NCBI GenBank assembly: GCA_963828075.1
Contig: CAWHDH010000021.1
Location: 1,612,001-1,676,000, forward strand
Length of the DNA: 64,000 nucleotides
Direction of reading: 5' to 3'
Source of the DNA: JACCYI01 sp963828075
GTDB lineage: Bacteria; Actinomycetota; Thermoleophilia; Solirubrobacterales; Solirubrobacteraceae
The notes below the pieces were generated by a model. That model searched no databases and was not told the origin of the DNA. It worked only from the letters and a program-made list of their open reading frames with translations. Of the stretch, positions 35,179 through 42,665 are shown one piece after another (position 1 is the first letter of the stretch; every line of letters starts with the position of its first letter). Position numbers and translations under genes: made by a program.

Positions 35179-35997
35179 ATGTCCCTGGAAGTCCAGACCG
35201 AGCCCACGACGACCGACGAGTTCGTCCAGTACGAGGTCGCCGACGGCGTCGCCACGATCTGGCTGAACCGGCCGGAGGTCATGAACTGCGTCAACTGGGG
35301 GCTCCTGACCCAGCTCGGCGAGGCGCTCGATCGCGCCGAGGACGACGACCGCGCGCGCGTCGTCGTCATCCGCGGGCGCGGCAACACCTTCTGCGCGGGC
35401 GCCGACCTGAACATGCTCGACGCCGAGTACCTGGGCACGACGAACAACTCGGTCAAGATCGCCCAGGTCTCCGCCCGGACCTTCGACCGCGCCTTCAACC
35501 TGTCCAAGCCGACCATCGCCGTGGTCGAGGGCTACGCCGTCGCCGGCGGCTTCGAGCTGATGATCTCGTGCGACTTCGCCGTCGTCTCCGACGACGCCAA
35601 GATCGGCGACTTCCACATCCGCCGCGCGCTGTTCGGAGGCGCCGGCCCGATCTACCGCCTGCCCCGCTACATCGGGCTGCGCAAGACCAAGGAGCTGCTG
35701 TTCACCGGCAAGCTGCTCTCCGGCAAGGAGTGCGAGGAGTGGGGCCTGGCGAACGTCTCGGCGCCGACCGAGGACCTCGAGGAGGCGATCGCGGACTTCG
35801 TCGCCCCGATGAAGGACAAGAGCGCCTTCACGATGCGCATCACCAAGCTCGCCGCCAACCGCGGCCTCGACGGCGACACCGAGACCCTGATCGCGCTCGA
35901 GAGCATGACCTGCAACGTCGCGCACCAGTCCGAGGACGCGCGCGAGGGTGTGCAGGCCTTCCTCGAGAAGCGCGACCCCGTCTGGTCGCACCGGTAG
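35179..35997 (+). CDS. Enoyl-CoA hydratase/isomerase family protein
   Basis: A 272-residue crotonase-fold protein. The CoA-binding/oxyanion segment FCAGADLNML and VEGYAVAGGFELMISCDFAVV are standard and keep the first catalytic Glu position. In the second block the usual GQPE appears as GDFHIRRALFGGAG, so His replaces the second catalytic Glu. This may mean altered chemistry (isomerase, hydrolase or retro-aldol) or substrate. Ten bases separate it from the ACAD10/11-type dehydrogenase gene, so they are co-transcribed from site 4. Confidence 0.88.
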   Translation: MSLEVQTEPTTTDEFVQYEVADGVATIWLNRPEVMNCVNWGLLTQLGEALDRAEDDDRARVVVIRGRGNTFCAGADLNMLDAEYLGTTNNSVKIAQVSARTFDRAFNLSKPTIAVVEGYAVAGGFELMISCDFAVVSDDAKIGDFHIRRALFGGAGPIYRLPRYIGLRKTKELLFTGKLLSGKECEEWGLANVSAPTEDLEEAIADFVAPMKDKSAFTMRITKLAANRGLDGDTETLIALESMTCNVAHQSEDAREGVQAFLEKRDPVWSHR

Positions 35998-36006
35998 GCG
36001 ACGATC

Positions 36007-37914
36007 ATGGACTTCGCCTTCGACGCCACGACGCTCGAGTTGCGCGACCGGCTGCTCGCCTTCATGGAGGAGTGCGTCTACCCGGCGGAGCCACGCTTCC
36101 GCGAGGAGGCCGAGCACTCCGATGACCGGTGGGGCACCCCGCCGGTCATCGAGGAGCTCAAGACCGAGGCGCGCGAGCGCGGCCTGTGGAACCTGTTCCT
36201 GCCGGCGATCCACGAGGACGGCGCCGGGCTGACGAACCTGCAGTACGCGCCGCTGGCCGAGATCACCGGCCGCAATCCGTGGATGGCGCCCGAGGCGCTG
36301 AACTGCTCGGCGCCGGACACGGGCAACATGGAGCTCCTCTCGCTGTTCGCCACGCCGGAGCAGAAGGCCCGCTGGCTCGACCCGCTGCTCGACGGGCGGA
36401 TCCGGTCGGCGTTCTCGATGACCGAGCCGGACGTCGCCTCGTCGGATGCCACGAACATCGCGACGCGCATCCAGCGCGAAGGCGACGACTACGTCATCAA
36501 CGGGCGCAAGTGGTGGACCTCGGGGGCGATGGCGCCGCGCTGCGAGCTGCTGATCGTCATGGGCGTCACCGACCCCGACGCCGAGCGGCACCGCCGCCAG
36601 AGCATGATCCTGGTGCCCAAGGACACGCCGGGCGTGCGCGTCGAGCGCTCGACGAGCCTCTTCGGGTACGACGACGGGCCGCATGGCGGCCACGCCGAGA
36701 TCGTCTACGACAACGTCCGCGTGCCCGCCTCGAACCTCCTCGGCGACGAGGGCGACGGCTTCCGGCTCGCGCAGGAGCGGCTCGGGCCGGGCCGCATCCA
36801 CCACGCCATGCGGGCGATCGGGATGGCCGAGCGCGCGCTGGAGATGATGTGCCGGCGGACCGCCTCGCGGTCGGCCTTCGGGCGCCCGATCGTCGACCAC
36901 GGCGTCGTGCAGCGCTGGATCTCCGAGTCGCGGGTGAAGATCGAGCAGGTGCGCCTGCTCGTGCTCAAGACCGCGTGGCTGATGGACACCGTGGGCAACC
37001 GCGGGGCTCGCATCGAGGTCTCGGCGATCAAGGTGGCGGCCCCTGAGGTTGCGACCTGGGTGATCGACCGCGCGATTCAGGCGCACGGCGGCGCCGGTGT
37101 GTCCCAGGACCACCTGCTCGCCGAGCTCTACGCGGTCGCGCGCATCCTCCAGATCGCCGACGGGCCCGACGAGGTCCACCACATGGCGATCGCCCGCCGC
37201 GAGACCCGGCGCTACCGCGAGCCCGTCCCGGTCTACCTAGGCCTTCGCGGCGCGCGGCCGGGTCGCCGCGCGGGTGCGCTTGCGGCCGGTCGCCGCCGGG
37301 ACAGCGCCGTCGCCGGTCTGCATGGGCAGGCCGGCCACGGCGAGGCACCGCGGGACGTAGAAGTCCGACACCTCGGAGAGCGCGAGCCCGCCGTGGGGCC
37401 GGTACCAGTGAAAGACGCTGTTGTAGAGCCCGAGGATCGCGCGCGCGAGCAGCCGCGGGTCGGCCTCGGGGATCGCGCCCTGCTCCATCCCGCGCGTCAG
37501 GAACGCCGCCCACTTGAACTCGAGGTCGCGGGTGCGGGTGCGGGCCAGCTGCCGCGCCTCCTCCTCACGGGCGGACGGCCGGTGCACCCCGACCAGCACC
37601 TGCTCGGACACGAGCAGACGGTTGCGCAGGAGCTCGTGCTCCGACAGGTCGAAGGCCGCCTTGAGCACCGCGTCGAGCGCCTCGGCGAAGTCCTCGTGCC
37701 CGCCGGTGATGCGGTCGAACTTCTGCACCTCGGCTTCGAGCGCCTCGGCCATGATCTCGTAGAGACAGTGGAGCTTGGACTCGAAGTAGTGATAGAGCGC
37801 CGTCGACCCGATCCCGACGACGGCGGCCACGTCGGCCCACTTGCTGTGCTCGTACCCCTCCCGGCCGAACAGCTCGGTCGCGGTCTCCAGGATCGCCGCG
37901 CGCTTGCTCCGTGA
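36007..37914 (+). CDS. ACAD10/ACAD11-type acyl-CoA dehydrogenase with anomalous antisense tail
   Basis: Residues 1 to about 405 match the dehydrogenase half of human ACAD11/bacterial LvaC-type proteins: NCSAPDTGNMELL (99-111), MTEPDVASSDATNI (138-151), YVINGRKWWTSGA, LGPGRIHHAMRAIGMAERAL (259-278) and ADGPDEVH (384-391) with Asp385 where ordinary ACADs have the base Glu. Relatives use this fold to eliminate phosphate from 4-phosphoacyl-CoA. The expected end is near 37221, but no in-frame stop occurs until 37914, giving a 230-residue Arg/Gly/Leu-rich tail read wholly antisense to tetR. A TAG in the next frame at 37238-37240 suggests a lost or shifted stop. The dehydrogenase call is firm; the tail is doubtful. 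Confidence 0.85.
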   Translation: MDFAFDATTLELRDRLLAFMEECVYPAEPRFREEAEHSDDRWGTPPVIEELKTEARERGLWNLFLPAIHEDGAGLTNLQYAPLAEITGRNPWMAPEALNCSAPDTGNMELLSLFATPEQKARWLDPLLDGRIRSAFSMTEPDVASSDATNIATRIQREGDDYVINGRKWWTSGAMAPRCELLIVMGVTDPDAERHRRQSMILVPKDTPGVRVERSTSLFGYDDGPHGGHAEIVYDNVRVPASNLLGDEGDGFRLAQERLGPGRIHHAMRAIGMAERALEMMCRRTASRSAFGRPIVDHGVVQRWISESRVKIEQVRLLVLKTAWLMDTVGNRGARIEVSAIKVAAPEVATWVIDRAIQAHGGAGVSQDHLLAELYAVARILQIADGPDEVHHMAIARRETRRYREPVPVYLGLRGARPGRRAGALAAGRRRDSAVAGLHGQAGHGEAPRDVEVRHLGEREPAVGPVPVKDAVVEPEDRAREQPRVGLGDRALLHPARQERRPLELEVAGAGAGQLPRLLLTGGRPVHPDQHLLGHEQTVAQELVLRQVEGRLEHRVERLGEVLVPAGDAVELLHLGFERLGHDLVETVELGLEVVIERRRPDPDDGGHVGPLAVLVPLPAEQLGRGLQDRRALAP

Positions 37915-37971
37915 CGACGGGCCCGAGCGGCTGGTGGATCGCGCCTTCTGCGGCTGGCGTGGTTGCGGCAC
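37237..37971 (-). CDS. TetR-family repressor 1 of the catabolic island
   Basis: A 244-residue regulator. The N-terminal 25 residues are basic and disordered, then the TetR helix-turn-helix RAAILETATELFGREGYEHSKWADVAAVVGIGSTALYHYFESKLHCLYEIM. The C-terminal ligand domain includes LLARAILGLYNSVFHWYRPHGG, nearly identical to the second TetR at 44243. GTG 37971 has AGGAAGGA just upstream, itself abutting operator site 5, so autoregulation is likely. It is divergent from an SDR and antisense to the tail of the acyl-CoA dehydrogenase frame. Confidence 0.92.
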   Translation of the reverse strand: MPQPRQPQKARSTSRSGPSSRSKRAAILETATELFGREGYEHSKWADVAAVVGIGSTALYHYFESKLHCLYEIMAEALEAEVQKFDRITGGHEDFAEALDAVLKAAFDLSEHELLRNRLLVSEQVLVGVHRPSAREEEARQLARTRTRDLEFKWAAFLTRGMEQGAIPEADPRLLARAILGLYNSVFHWYRPHGGLALSEVSDFYVPRCLAVAGLPMQTGDGAVPAATGRKRTRAATRPRAAKA

Positions 37972-37981
37972 GGCTTCCTTC

Positions 37982-37996
37982 CTCAGTTGAAGTCGG
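37982..37996 (-). promoter_or_regulatory. Island operator (site 5), tetR1 promoter
   Basis: CTCAGTTGAAGTCGG, a degenerate copy, abuts the tetR1 ribosome site. Its position would let the TetR protein block its own expression. Confidence 0.6.
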
Positions 37997-38064
37997 ATGG
38001 ACGATACCAACGGGAGCGGCGAATTCGTGGAGCGCCTTGCGCGGTTGGCGTGTTCGTGATACAA

Positions 38065-38079
38065 CTGAACTGAGTTCAG
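38065..38079 (+). promoter_or_regulatory. Island operator (site 6), perfect 7-1-7 palindrome
   Basis: CTGAACTGAGTTCAG is a perfect palindrome (CTGAACT/AGTTCAG around one base) and the best-symmetry copy in the window. It is followed directly by the ATG of the SDR gene at 38080, implying a leaderless message and repression at the transcription start. Confidence 0.85.
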
Positions 38080-38847
38080 ATGAGGAACGGATCTGCTGAA
38101 CATCCACTCGAGGGCCGCGTCGTCATCGTCACCGGCGCGAGCTCCGGTCTGGGAGAGCAGCTCGCGCGTGCGCTGTCCGCCGCCGGGGCGGTCACCGTCC
38201 TCGCCGCGCGCCGCGCCGACCGGCTCGCGCGGCTGCAGAGCGAGCTGCCCGATGCGGACGCCGTCGCCTGCGACGTCACGGACGCCGGCGACCGCGCTCG
38301 CCTGATCGAGACCGTGATGGACCGCCACGGCCGCCTCGACGGGCTCGTGAACAACGCGGGCGTCGGAGCGTCGGGGCCGGCGCTGAAGACCTCCGCCGAG
38401 ACGTTCGCGCGCGTGGTTGACCTCAACCTGACCGCGCCCTTCGCCCTCTCGTGCCTGGCCGCGAGCCGGATGCGCGCGAACGGCGGCGGGTCGATCGTCA
38501 ACGTCGCCTCGGTCATGGGCGTGCGGTCGATCGGGGAGATCCCGGACGCGGCGTACGTCGCCTCGAAGGCGGGCATCATCGGCCTCACGCGTGAGCTGGC
38601 CTCGCAGTGGGGGCGCTACGGCATCCGCGTCAACGCCGTCGCGCCCGGGTTCTTCGCCTCCGAGATGACCGCCGAGCTCGGCGACGACCCGGAGTCCTTT
38701 CCCGAGTTCCTGCTCGACCGCACGCCGCTCGGCCGCGGAGGCCGGGCCGGCGAGCTCGACGATGCGACGCTGTTCCTGCTTGGGGCCGGCAGCAGCTTCG
38801 TCACCGGCCAGGTCCTCGGCGTCGACGGCGGAATGGCCGTGCGATGA
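38080..38847 (+). CDS. Short-chain dehydrogenase/reductase
   Basis: A 255-residue classical SDR: TGASSGLG, CDVTD, NNAGVGASG, ASVMGVRSIGEIPDAAYVASK (Ser and YxxxK), and the closing GQVLGVDGG. ATG 38080 is adjacent to operator site 6, so the transcript is probably leaderless. It is followed by the 59-codon small gene with ATGA overlap. A hydroxyacyl-CoA dehydrogenase role in the island is plausible. Confidence 0.88.
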   Translation: MRNGSAEHPLEGRVVIVTGASSGLGEQLARALSAAGAVTVLAARRADRLARLQSELPDADAVACDVTDAGDRARLIETVMDRHGRLDGLVNNAGVGASGPALKTSAETFARVVDLNLTAPFALSCLAASRMRANGGGSIVNVASVMGVRSIGEIPDAAYVASKAGIIGLTRELASQWGRYGIRVNAVAPGFFASEMTAELGDDPESFPEFLLDRTPLGRGGRAGELDDATLFLLGAGSSFVTGQVLGVDGGMAVR

Positions 38848-39023
38848 CCCCGGTCCACCGCCTGCCATCGCCCGTCCGCGGCTTCGTCGTGCCGACCGTG
38901 ACCGAGCTCCCCGCGCCGCGCGAGGACCTCGAGGTCTCGGAGCGACCGCTCCGCTCGCCGGCGTCCGAGCGGCGCACGCCGCTCCTCAACCGGCCGCTCA
39001 ACACCCGGCGCCTGGCACGGTAG
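38844..39023 (+). CDS. 59-residue protein related to the 28166 small protein
   Basis: A short ORF translationally coupled to the SDR (ATGA overlap at 38844-38847). The sequence is Pro/Arg-rich with RGFVVPTVTELPAPREDLEVSERPLRS; the RGFVVPTVTEL core parallels RQFVFPKVTEI of the 53-residue protein at 28166. No membrane segment or cysteine. Function unknown. Coupling plus the shared core make chance less likely. Confidence 0.6.
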   Translation: MTPVHRLPSPVRGFVVPTVTELPAPREDLEVSERPLRSPASERRTPLLNRPLNTRRLAR

Positions 39024-39089
39024 ATAACGGGTCCCGCGACGCTTGAAGGACCAACTTCCGCGGGTGAGCGAGGTGGTGGGGGCGCGGTG

Positions 39090-39124
39090 CCGGGGGAGCG
39101 CTCGCACGCCGCCGGCGCCCCCGG
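39090..39124. terminator. GC-rich hairpin in convergent intergenic region
   Basis: CCGGGGG (39090-39096) pairs with CCCCCGG (39118-39124) in the about 180-base gap between the small gene and the convergent kinase gene. It is probably a terminator for one or both. The rest of the gap shows no coding signal that I trust. Confidence 0.35.
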
Positions 39125-39202
39125 ACCCGCGGACCCGGCTGACGAGACACCTTCTTCAATGCCCGGTGTTCAGGGCCTCAGCAGTCGCGACCCGCCCCGA
39201 GC

Positions 39203-40294
39203 TCAGCGGAGCCCGAGCACCTGCCGGCCCGCGTCGACCAGCGGGACGACCATGCGCTGCGCATCATCGAACCCGGAGCCGAGCATGGCGCCGCCCGCCG
39301 CGCGCGCGGCGATGCCCTGGCAGACGACCGCGAGCTTGAAGAACGCGAACGCCTGGTACCACGCCACGTCGGAGACGTCGAAACCCGTCCGCGCCGCGTA
39401 GCGCTCGACGATCTGTGAGCGGGTGGGGAAGCCCTCGGTCGCGGTCAGGGGCGCCATCACCCGGGCCGCCGCGAGCACGGCGTCGTCGCCGTCGTCAGCC
39501 CAATAGGCGAGCAGCGTGCCGAGGTCGGTCAGCGGATCCCCGAGCGTGCTCATCTCCCAGTCCAGGACGGCGACGATGCGGCCGGGCGACGTGGGATGGA
39601 GGATGGTGTTGTCGAGCCGGTAGTCGCCGTGGACGATGGTCTCGGCGCGCTGCGGCGGCAGCGTGCGCACCAGCTCGTCGCGCAGCTCGTCGAGCGCTCC
39701 GAGCGGCTGCGTCTTGGAGGCCTCCCACTGCTTCGACCAGCGGCGCAACTGGCGCTCGGCGAAGCCCGCCGGCCGGCCGAACTCCGCCAGACCGACGTCG
39801 GCCGGGTCTACGCGGTGCAGGTCGGCGAGGACGTCGACGAGCGTCGCCCCGATGGCCGCCCGCTCCTCGGGCGAGTCCGCGTACCGCGGCGGGAGCGAAT
39901 CGCGGCAGATGTGCCCGACGACGCGCTCCATCACGTAGAACTGCACGCCCAGCGGGCCGTCGGCGTCGCCGAGCAGCAGCACGCGGGGCACCGGCACAGC
40001 GGTGCCGTCCAGCGCGCTGAGGACGCGGTGCTCGCGCCCCATGTCGTGCGCGGTGGGCAGGACGTGGCCGAGCGGCGGGCGCCGCAGTACCACCTCGCCG
40101 GCGTCGGAGGCGACCCGGTACGTCAGGTTCGACTTCCCGCCGGAGATCAGCGCGACGTCGCACGCGCGCCAGCGCGCGTCGTGCAGCGCGTCCGCGAGCA
40201 GCGGACCGACGACCTCGGGCTCGGCGCCCTTCGTGATCGGCTGGAGGCGCTGCGCGGTGAGGTCGTTGAACCCGCTCGCGGTTTTCAGCGGCAT
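39203..40294 (-). CDS. ACAD10/11-type (LvaA-like) acyl-CoA kinase, APH fold
   Basis: A 363-residue aminoglycoside-phosphotransferase-fold kinase. It closely follows the kinase half of human ACAD11: SGGKSNLTYRV (51-61), VVLRRPPLGHVLPTAHDMGREHRVL (68-92), QFYVMERVVGHI, catalytic HGDYRLDN (222-229) and metal-binding VLDWEMSTLGDPLTDL (243-258). Established relatives (ACAD10/11, LvaA of levulinate catabolism) phosphorylate the 4-hydroxyl of 4-hydroxyacyl-CoA. ATG 40294 has AAGGAG upstream. It is third in an operon behind a heterodimeric acyl-CoA dehydrogenase, and its presumed partner dehydrogenase is at 36007. Confidence 0.88.
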   Translation of the reverse strand: MPLKTASGFNDLTAQRLQPITKGAEPEVVGPLLADALHDARWRACDVALISGGKSNLTYRVASDAGEVVLRRPPLGHVLPTAHDMGREHRVLSALDGTAVPVPRVLLLGDADGPLGVQFYVMERVVGHICRDSLPPRYADSPEERAAIGATLVDVLADLHRVDPADVGLAEFGRPAGFAERQLRRWSKQWEASKTQPLGALDELRDELVRTLPPQRAETIVHGDYRLDNTILHPTSPGRIVAVLDWEMSTLGDPLTDLGTLLAYWADDGDDAVLAAARVMAPLTATEGFPTRSQIVERYAARTGFDVSDVAWYQAFAFFKLAVVCQGIAARAAGGAMLGSGFDDAQRMVVPLVDAGRQVLGLR

Positions 40295-40307
40295 TCTTGG
40301 CTCCTTG

Positions 40308-41345
40308 TCAGCTGACGGGCTCGGGCATCGCGGCGGCTGCGAGCGTACGCCCGAGCGCGCGCTCGTGGTGCAGCGCATCGCCGAACTGCTGCTCGCGCAC
40401 GACGATCCGCCGCAGGAACCGGTGGGCCGGATGCTCCGCCGTGACGGCGATCCCGCCGAAGACCTGCATCGCTCCGTGCGCCACCTCGCGGGCCGCGCGC
40501 GACACATACGCCTTGGCGATCGACGCGGTCCGCGCGGCCTCGTCGGCGTCCTCGTCGAGCGCCGCGGCGGCGTAGAGGACGGACGACCACGAGCTGGCGT
40601 GGCGCACGTACATGTCGGCGAGCAGGTGACGCAGCGCCTGGAAGCTCGAGATCGGCCGGCCGAACTGGCGCCGCTCGCCGGCGTAGCGGCAGGCGTCGTC
40701 GAGCAGTCGGCCGGCGGCCCCGACCGACTCGGCAGCCGCGAGCAGCGCCCCGATGGTCATCAGCCGCTCGATCGTCTCCCCACCGAGCGGCTCGGCGGCC
40801 AGCGGGACGTCGACGAGGTCGACCGCGTACATCGGCGCCGTCGGGTCGAACGCGGGCTGCGGCGTGAGCTCGACGCCCGCCGCGCCGGGCTCGACGACGG
40901 CGAGCACCGGACCCAGCGGCCCGGAAGCGACCAGGGCGAGGCGCTCCACCGACGCGGCATGCTCGACGGCCGCCTTCCGCCCGTTGACGACGGAGCCGCC
41001 GGTGACCGTCTCGATGCACGTGCGCGGGGAGGCCGCCCAGCCGGATCCCGGCTCGAGCACCGCGAGCGCGAAGGCCTTCTCGCCGAGATCGACCCCGAGC
41101 GGCTCGACCGCGAAGCGCACGGCGGCGCTCGCGAGGTACGGCGCCGGCGCGAGATGCGCCCCGAGCGCCCGCGCGATCAGGCACAGCTCGACCGCGCCGA
41201 GCCCGTCCCGCCCGACCGAAAGCGCACCGAACTCGACGAGGCTCGCCCACACCCGCCGGTGCTCCGGGTCGCGGGCGAGGAGCGTCTCGACCGATTCGCC
41301 GAGCCAGGTCTGCTCGTCGCTGAGCTCGAGGTCCATTGCGGTCAC
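40308..41345 (-). CDS. Acyl-CoA dehydrogenase, small (non-canonical) subunit of a heteromeric pair
   Basis: A 345-residue FadE-like protein with weak conservation of the N-terminal and middle domains (ELSDEQTWLGESVETLLARDPEHRRVW) but a good C-terminal four-helix domain (GRPISSFQALRHLLADMYVRHASSW ... AMQVFGGIAVTAEHPAHRFLRR). Such short partners form alpha2beta2 enzymes with a canonical subunit, as in actinobacterial steroid side-chain dehydrogenases. GTG 41345 overlaps the partner's stop (GTGA). Confidence 0.85.
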   Translation of the reverse strand: MTAMDLELSDEQTWLGESVETLLARDPEHRRVWASLVEFGALSVGRDGLGAVELCLIARALGAHLAPAPYLASAAVRFAVEPLGVDLGEKAFALAVLEPGSGWAASPRTCIETVTGGSVVNGRKAAVEHAASVERLALVASGPLGPVLAVVEPGAAGVELTPQPAFDPTAPMYAVDLVDVPLAAEPLGGETIERLMTIGALLAAAESVGAAGRLLDDACRYAGERRQFGRPISSFQALRHLLADMYVRHASSWSSVLYAAAALDEDADEAARTASIAKAYVSRAAREVAHGAMQVFGGIAVTAEHPAHRFLRRIVVREQQFGDALHHERALGRTLAAAAMPEPVS

Positions 41346-42517
41346 TCCTGTGGAAGGCCGAGGACTCGGCCGGCGATGATGTCGCGCTGGATCTGCTGCG
41401 TCCCGCCGTAGACGCTCGCCGCGCGCGAGTAGAGGTAGGTCTCGTGCCAGAACTCGTTCTCGTCGACGTCGTCCGGCTCCGCGTGCTGCAGCGTCGGGCC
41501 GAGGACCTCGAGCGCGGTCGCCGCGAGCCGCTGCTCTGCCTCCGCCATGAGCAGCTTGACGCTCGAGCTGTCGGGCCCGACAGCGCCGCCGTTGATGAAC
41601 TCCCCGACCGTCCGGTACGCGTGGTGGCGGAGGACCTCGATCCCGATGAGCGCCCGCGCCAGCCCGACCTGGGCCTCAGGATCGGCGATCAGCGGCTCGC
41701 CGTCGAGCGTGCGCTCGGCCGCGACGCGGACCGCGCGGTCCAGCCACGTGCGCAGCTTGACCTGCCGCGGCAGCGCGGCCGTGCCGCGCTCGTGGCCGAG
41801 CGTGTGCATCGCGATCTTCCAGCCGTCGCCGCGCTCGCCGAGGAGGTTCTCCTTGGGAACGATCACGTCGTCGAGGAACAGCTCGCAGAACTCCGCGTGG
41901 CCGGTGATCTGCGTCATCGGGCGCAGCTCGAGGCCCGGCGAGCGCATGTCGACGATGAGCAGCGAGATGCCGCGGTGCTTCGGGCCGTCGTCGCTCGTCC
42001 GGGCGAGCACACCGCACCAGCGCGCGAACTGCCCCCACGAGACCCAGGTCTTCTGGCCACTGATGACGAAGTGGTCGTCGCGCTCATCCGCCCGGGTCCG
42101 CAACGACGCGAGGTCCGACCCGGCGTCGGGCTCCGAGAAGCCCTGGCACCAGATCTCCTCGGCCGACAGGATCGCGGGGACGTACCGGCGGCGCTGCTCG
42201 TCCGTGCCGAATCGCAGCAGCGAGGGGCCGAGGACGTCGAGGCCGACGACATTGACGAACTCGGGCGCCCCGGCCCCGGCGAGCTCCTGGTCGATGACGA
42301 TCTGCTCGGCCGCCGGCCCTCCGCCACCGCCGAAGTCGCGCGGCCACGCACGCCCGACGTAGCCCGCCTCGTAGCAGCGGGCCTGCCAGGTGCGCAGGAC
42401 CTCGATGCGCTCCTCCAGGGCTCGCGGCAGCCGCGCGGTGCCGGGGAGCGCGGATGCGAGGAAGCCACGGATCTCCTCCTCGAGCCGGCGTTCTGAATCT
42501 GTTGCCGTGAGTCGCAT
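41342..42517 (-). CDS. Acyl-CoA dehydrogenase, large subunit of the heteromeric pair
   Basis: A 391-residue flavoprotein: EIWCQGFSEPDAGSDLASLRTRA, FVISGQKTWVSWGQFARW, LLGERGDGWKIAMHTLGHERG, and C-terminal YLYSRAASVYGGTQQIQRDIIAGRVLGLP. It is a canonical ACAD layout. It is the first gene of the ACAD-ACAD-kinase operon; ATG 42517 abuts a weak operator copy (site 7). Electrons would pass to an ETF not encoded here. Confidence 0.9.
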   Translation of the reverse strand: MRLTATDSERRLEEEIRGFLASALPGTARLPRALEERIEVLRTWQARCYEAGYVGRAWPRDFGGGGGPAAEQIVIDQELAGAGAPEFVNVVGLDVLGPSLLRFGTDEQRRRYVPAILSAEEIWCQGFSEPDAGSDLASLRTRADERDDHFVISGQKTWVSWGQFARWCGVLARTSDDGPKHRGISLLIVDMRSPGLELRPMTQITGHAEFCELFLDDVIVPKENLLGERGDGWKIAMHTLGHERGTAALPRQVKLRTWLDRAVRVAAERTLDGEPLIADPEAQVGLARALIGIEVLRHHAYRTVGEFINGGAVGPDSSSVKLLMAEAEQRLAATALEVLGPTLQHAEPDDVDENEFWHETYLYSRAASVYGGTQQIQRDIIAGRVLGLPQE

Positions 42518-42530
42518 GAACTGACATCGT
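42516..42530 (-). promoter_or_regulatory. Weak island operator (site 7), acyl-CoA dehydrogenase operon
   Basis: ATGAACTGACATCGT matches the left half and core of the consensus but not the right half. It overlaps the start codon in the same geometry as site 3. Tentative. Confidence 0.4.
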
Positions 42531-42586
42531 ATCAGGCATGAGAATAGGCGCGGGACAATTGCACCGCCCCACGGCGCGCTTCCTAT

Positions 42587-42601
42587 CTGAGTTGACTTCA
42601 G
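42587..42601 (+). promoter_or_regulatory. Island operator (site 8), ligase-tetR2 operon
   Basis: CTGAGTTGACTTCAG, one mismatch in the arms, followed immediately by TATGCT (42603-42608) as a -10 element. It controls the six-gene operon 42666-47870 including tetR2. Confidence 0.8.
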
Positions 42602-42665
42602 CTATGCTCCCGCGCCGAGTATGCGACAGAGGACAATGAGCAATCGAGAGCTGAGAGGGTCAAGC

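Noticed and set aside
37222..37914. The antisense tail of the acyl-CoA dehydrogenase as a new functional domain
   Set aside because: Its composition is that of a frame shadow of tetR1, with no hydrophobic pattern or motif; reported as an anomaly only.
28166..39023. Equating the 53/59-residue proteins with LvaB of the levulinate pathway
   Set aside because: LvaB is about twice as long and I see no sequence resemblance; only the context is suggestive.
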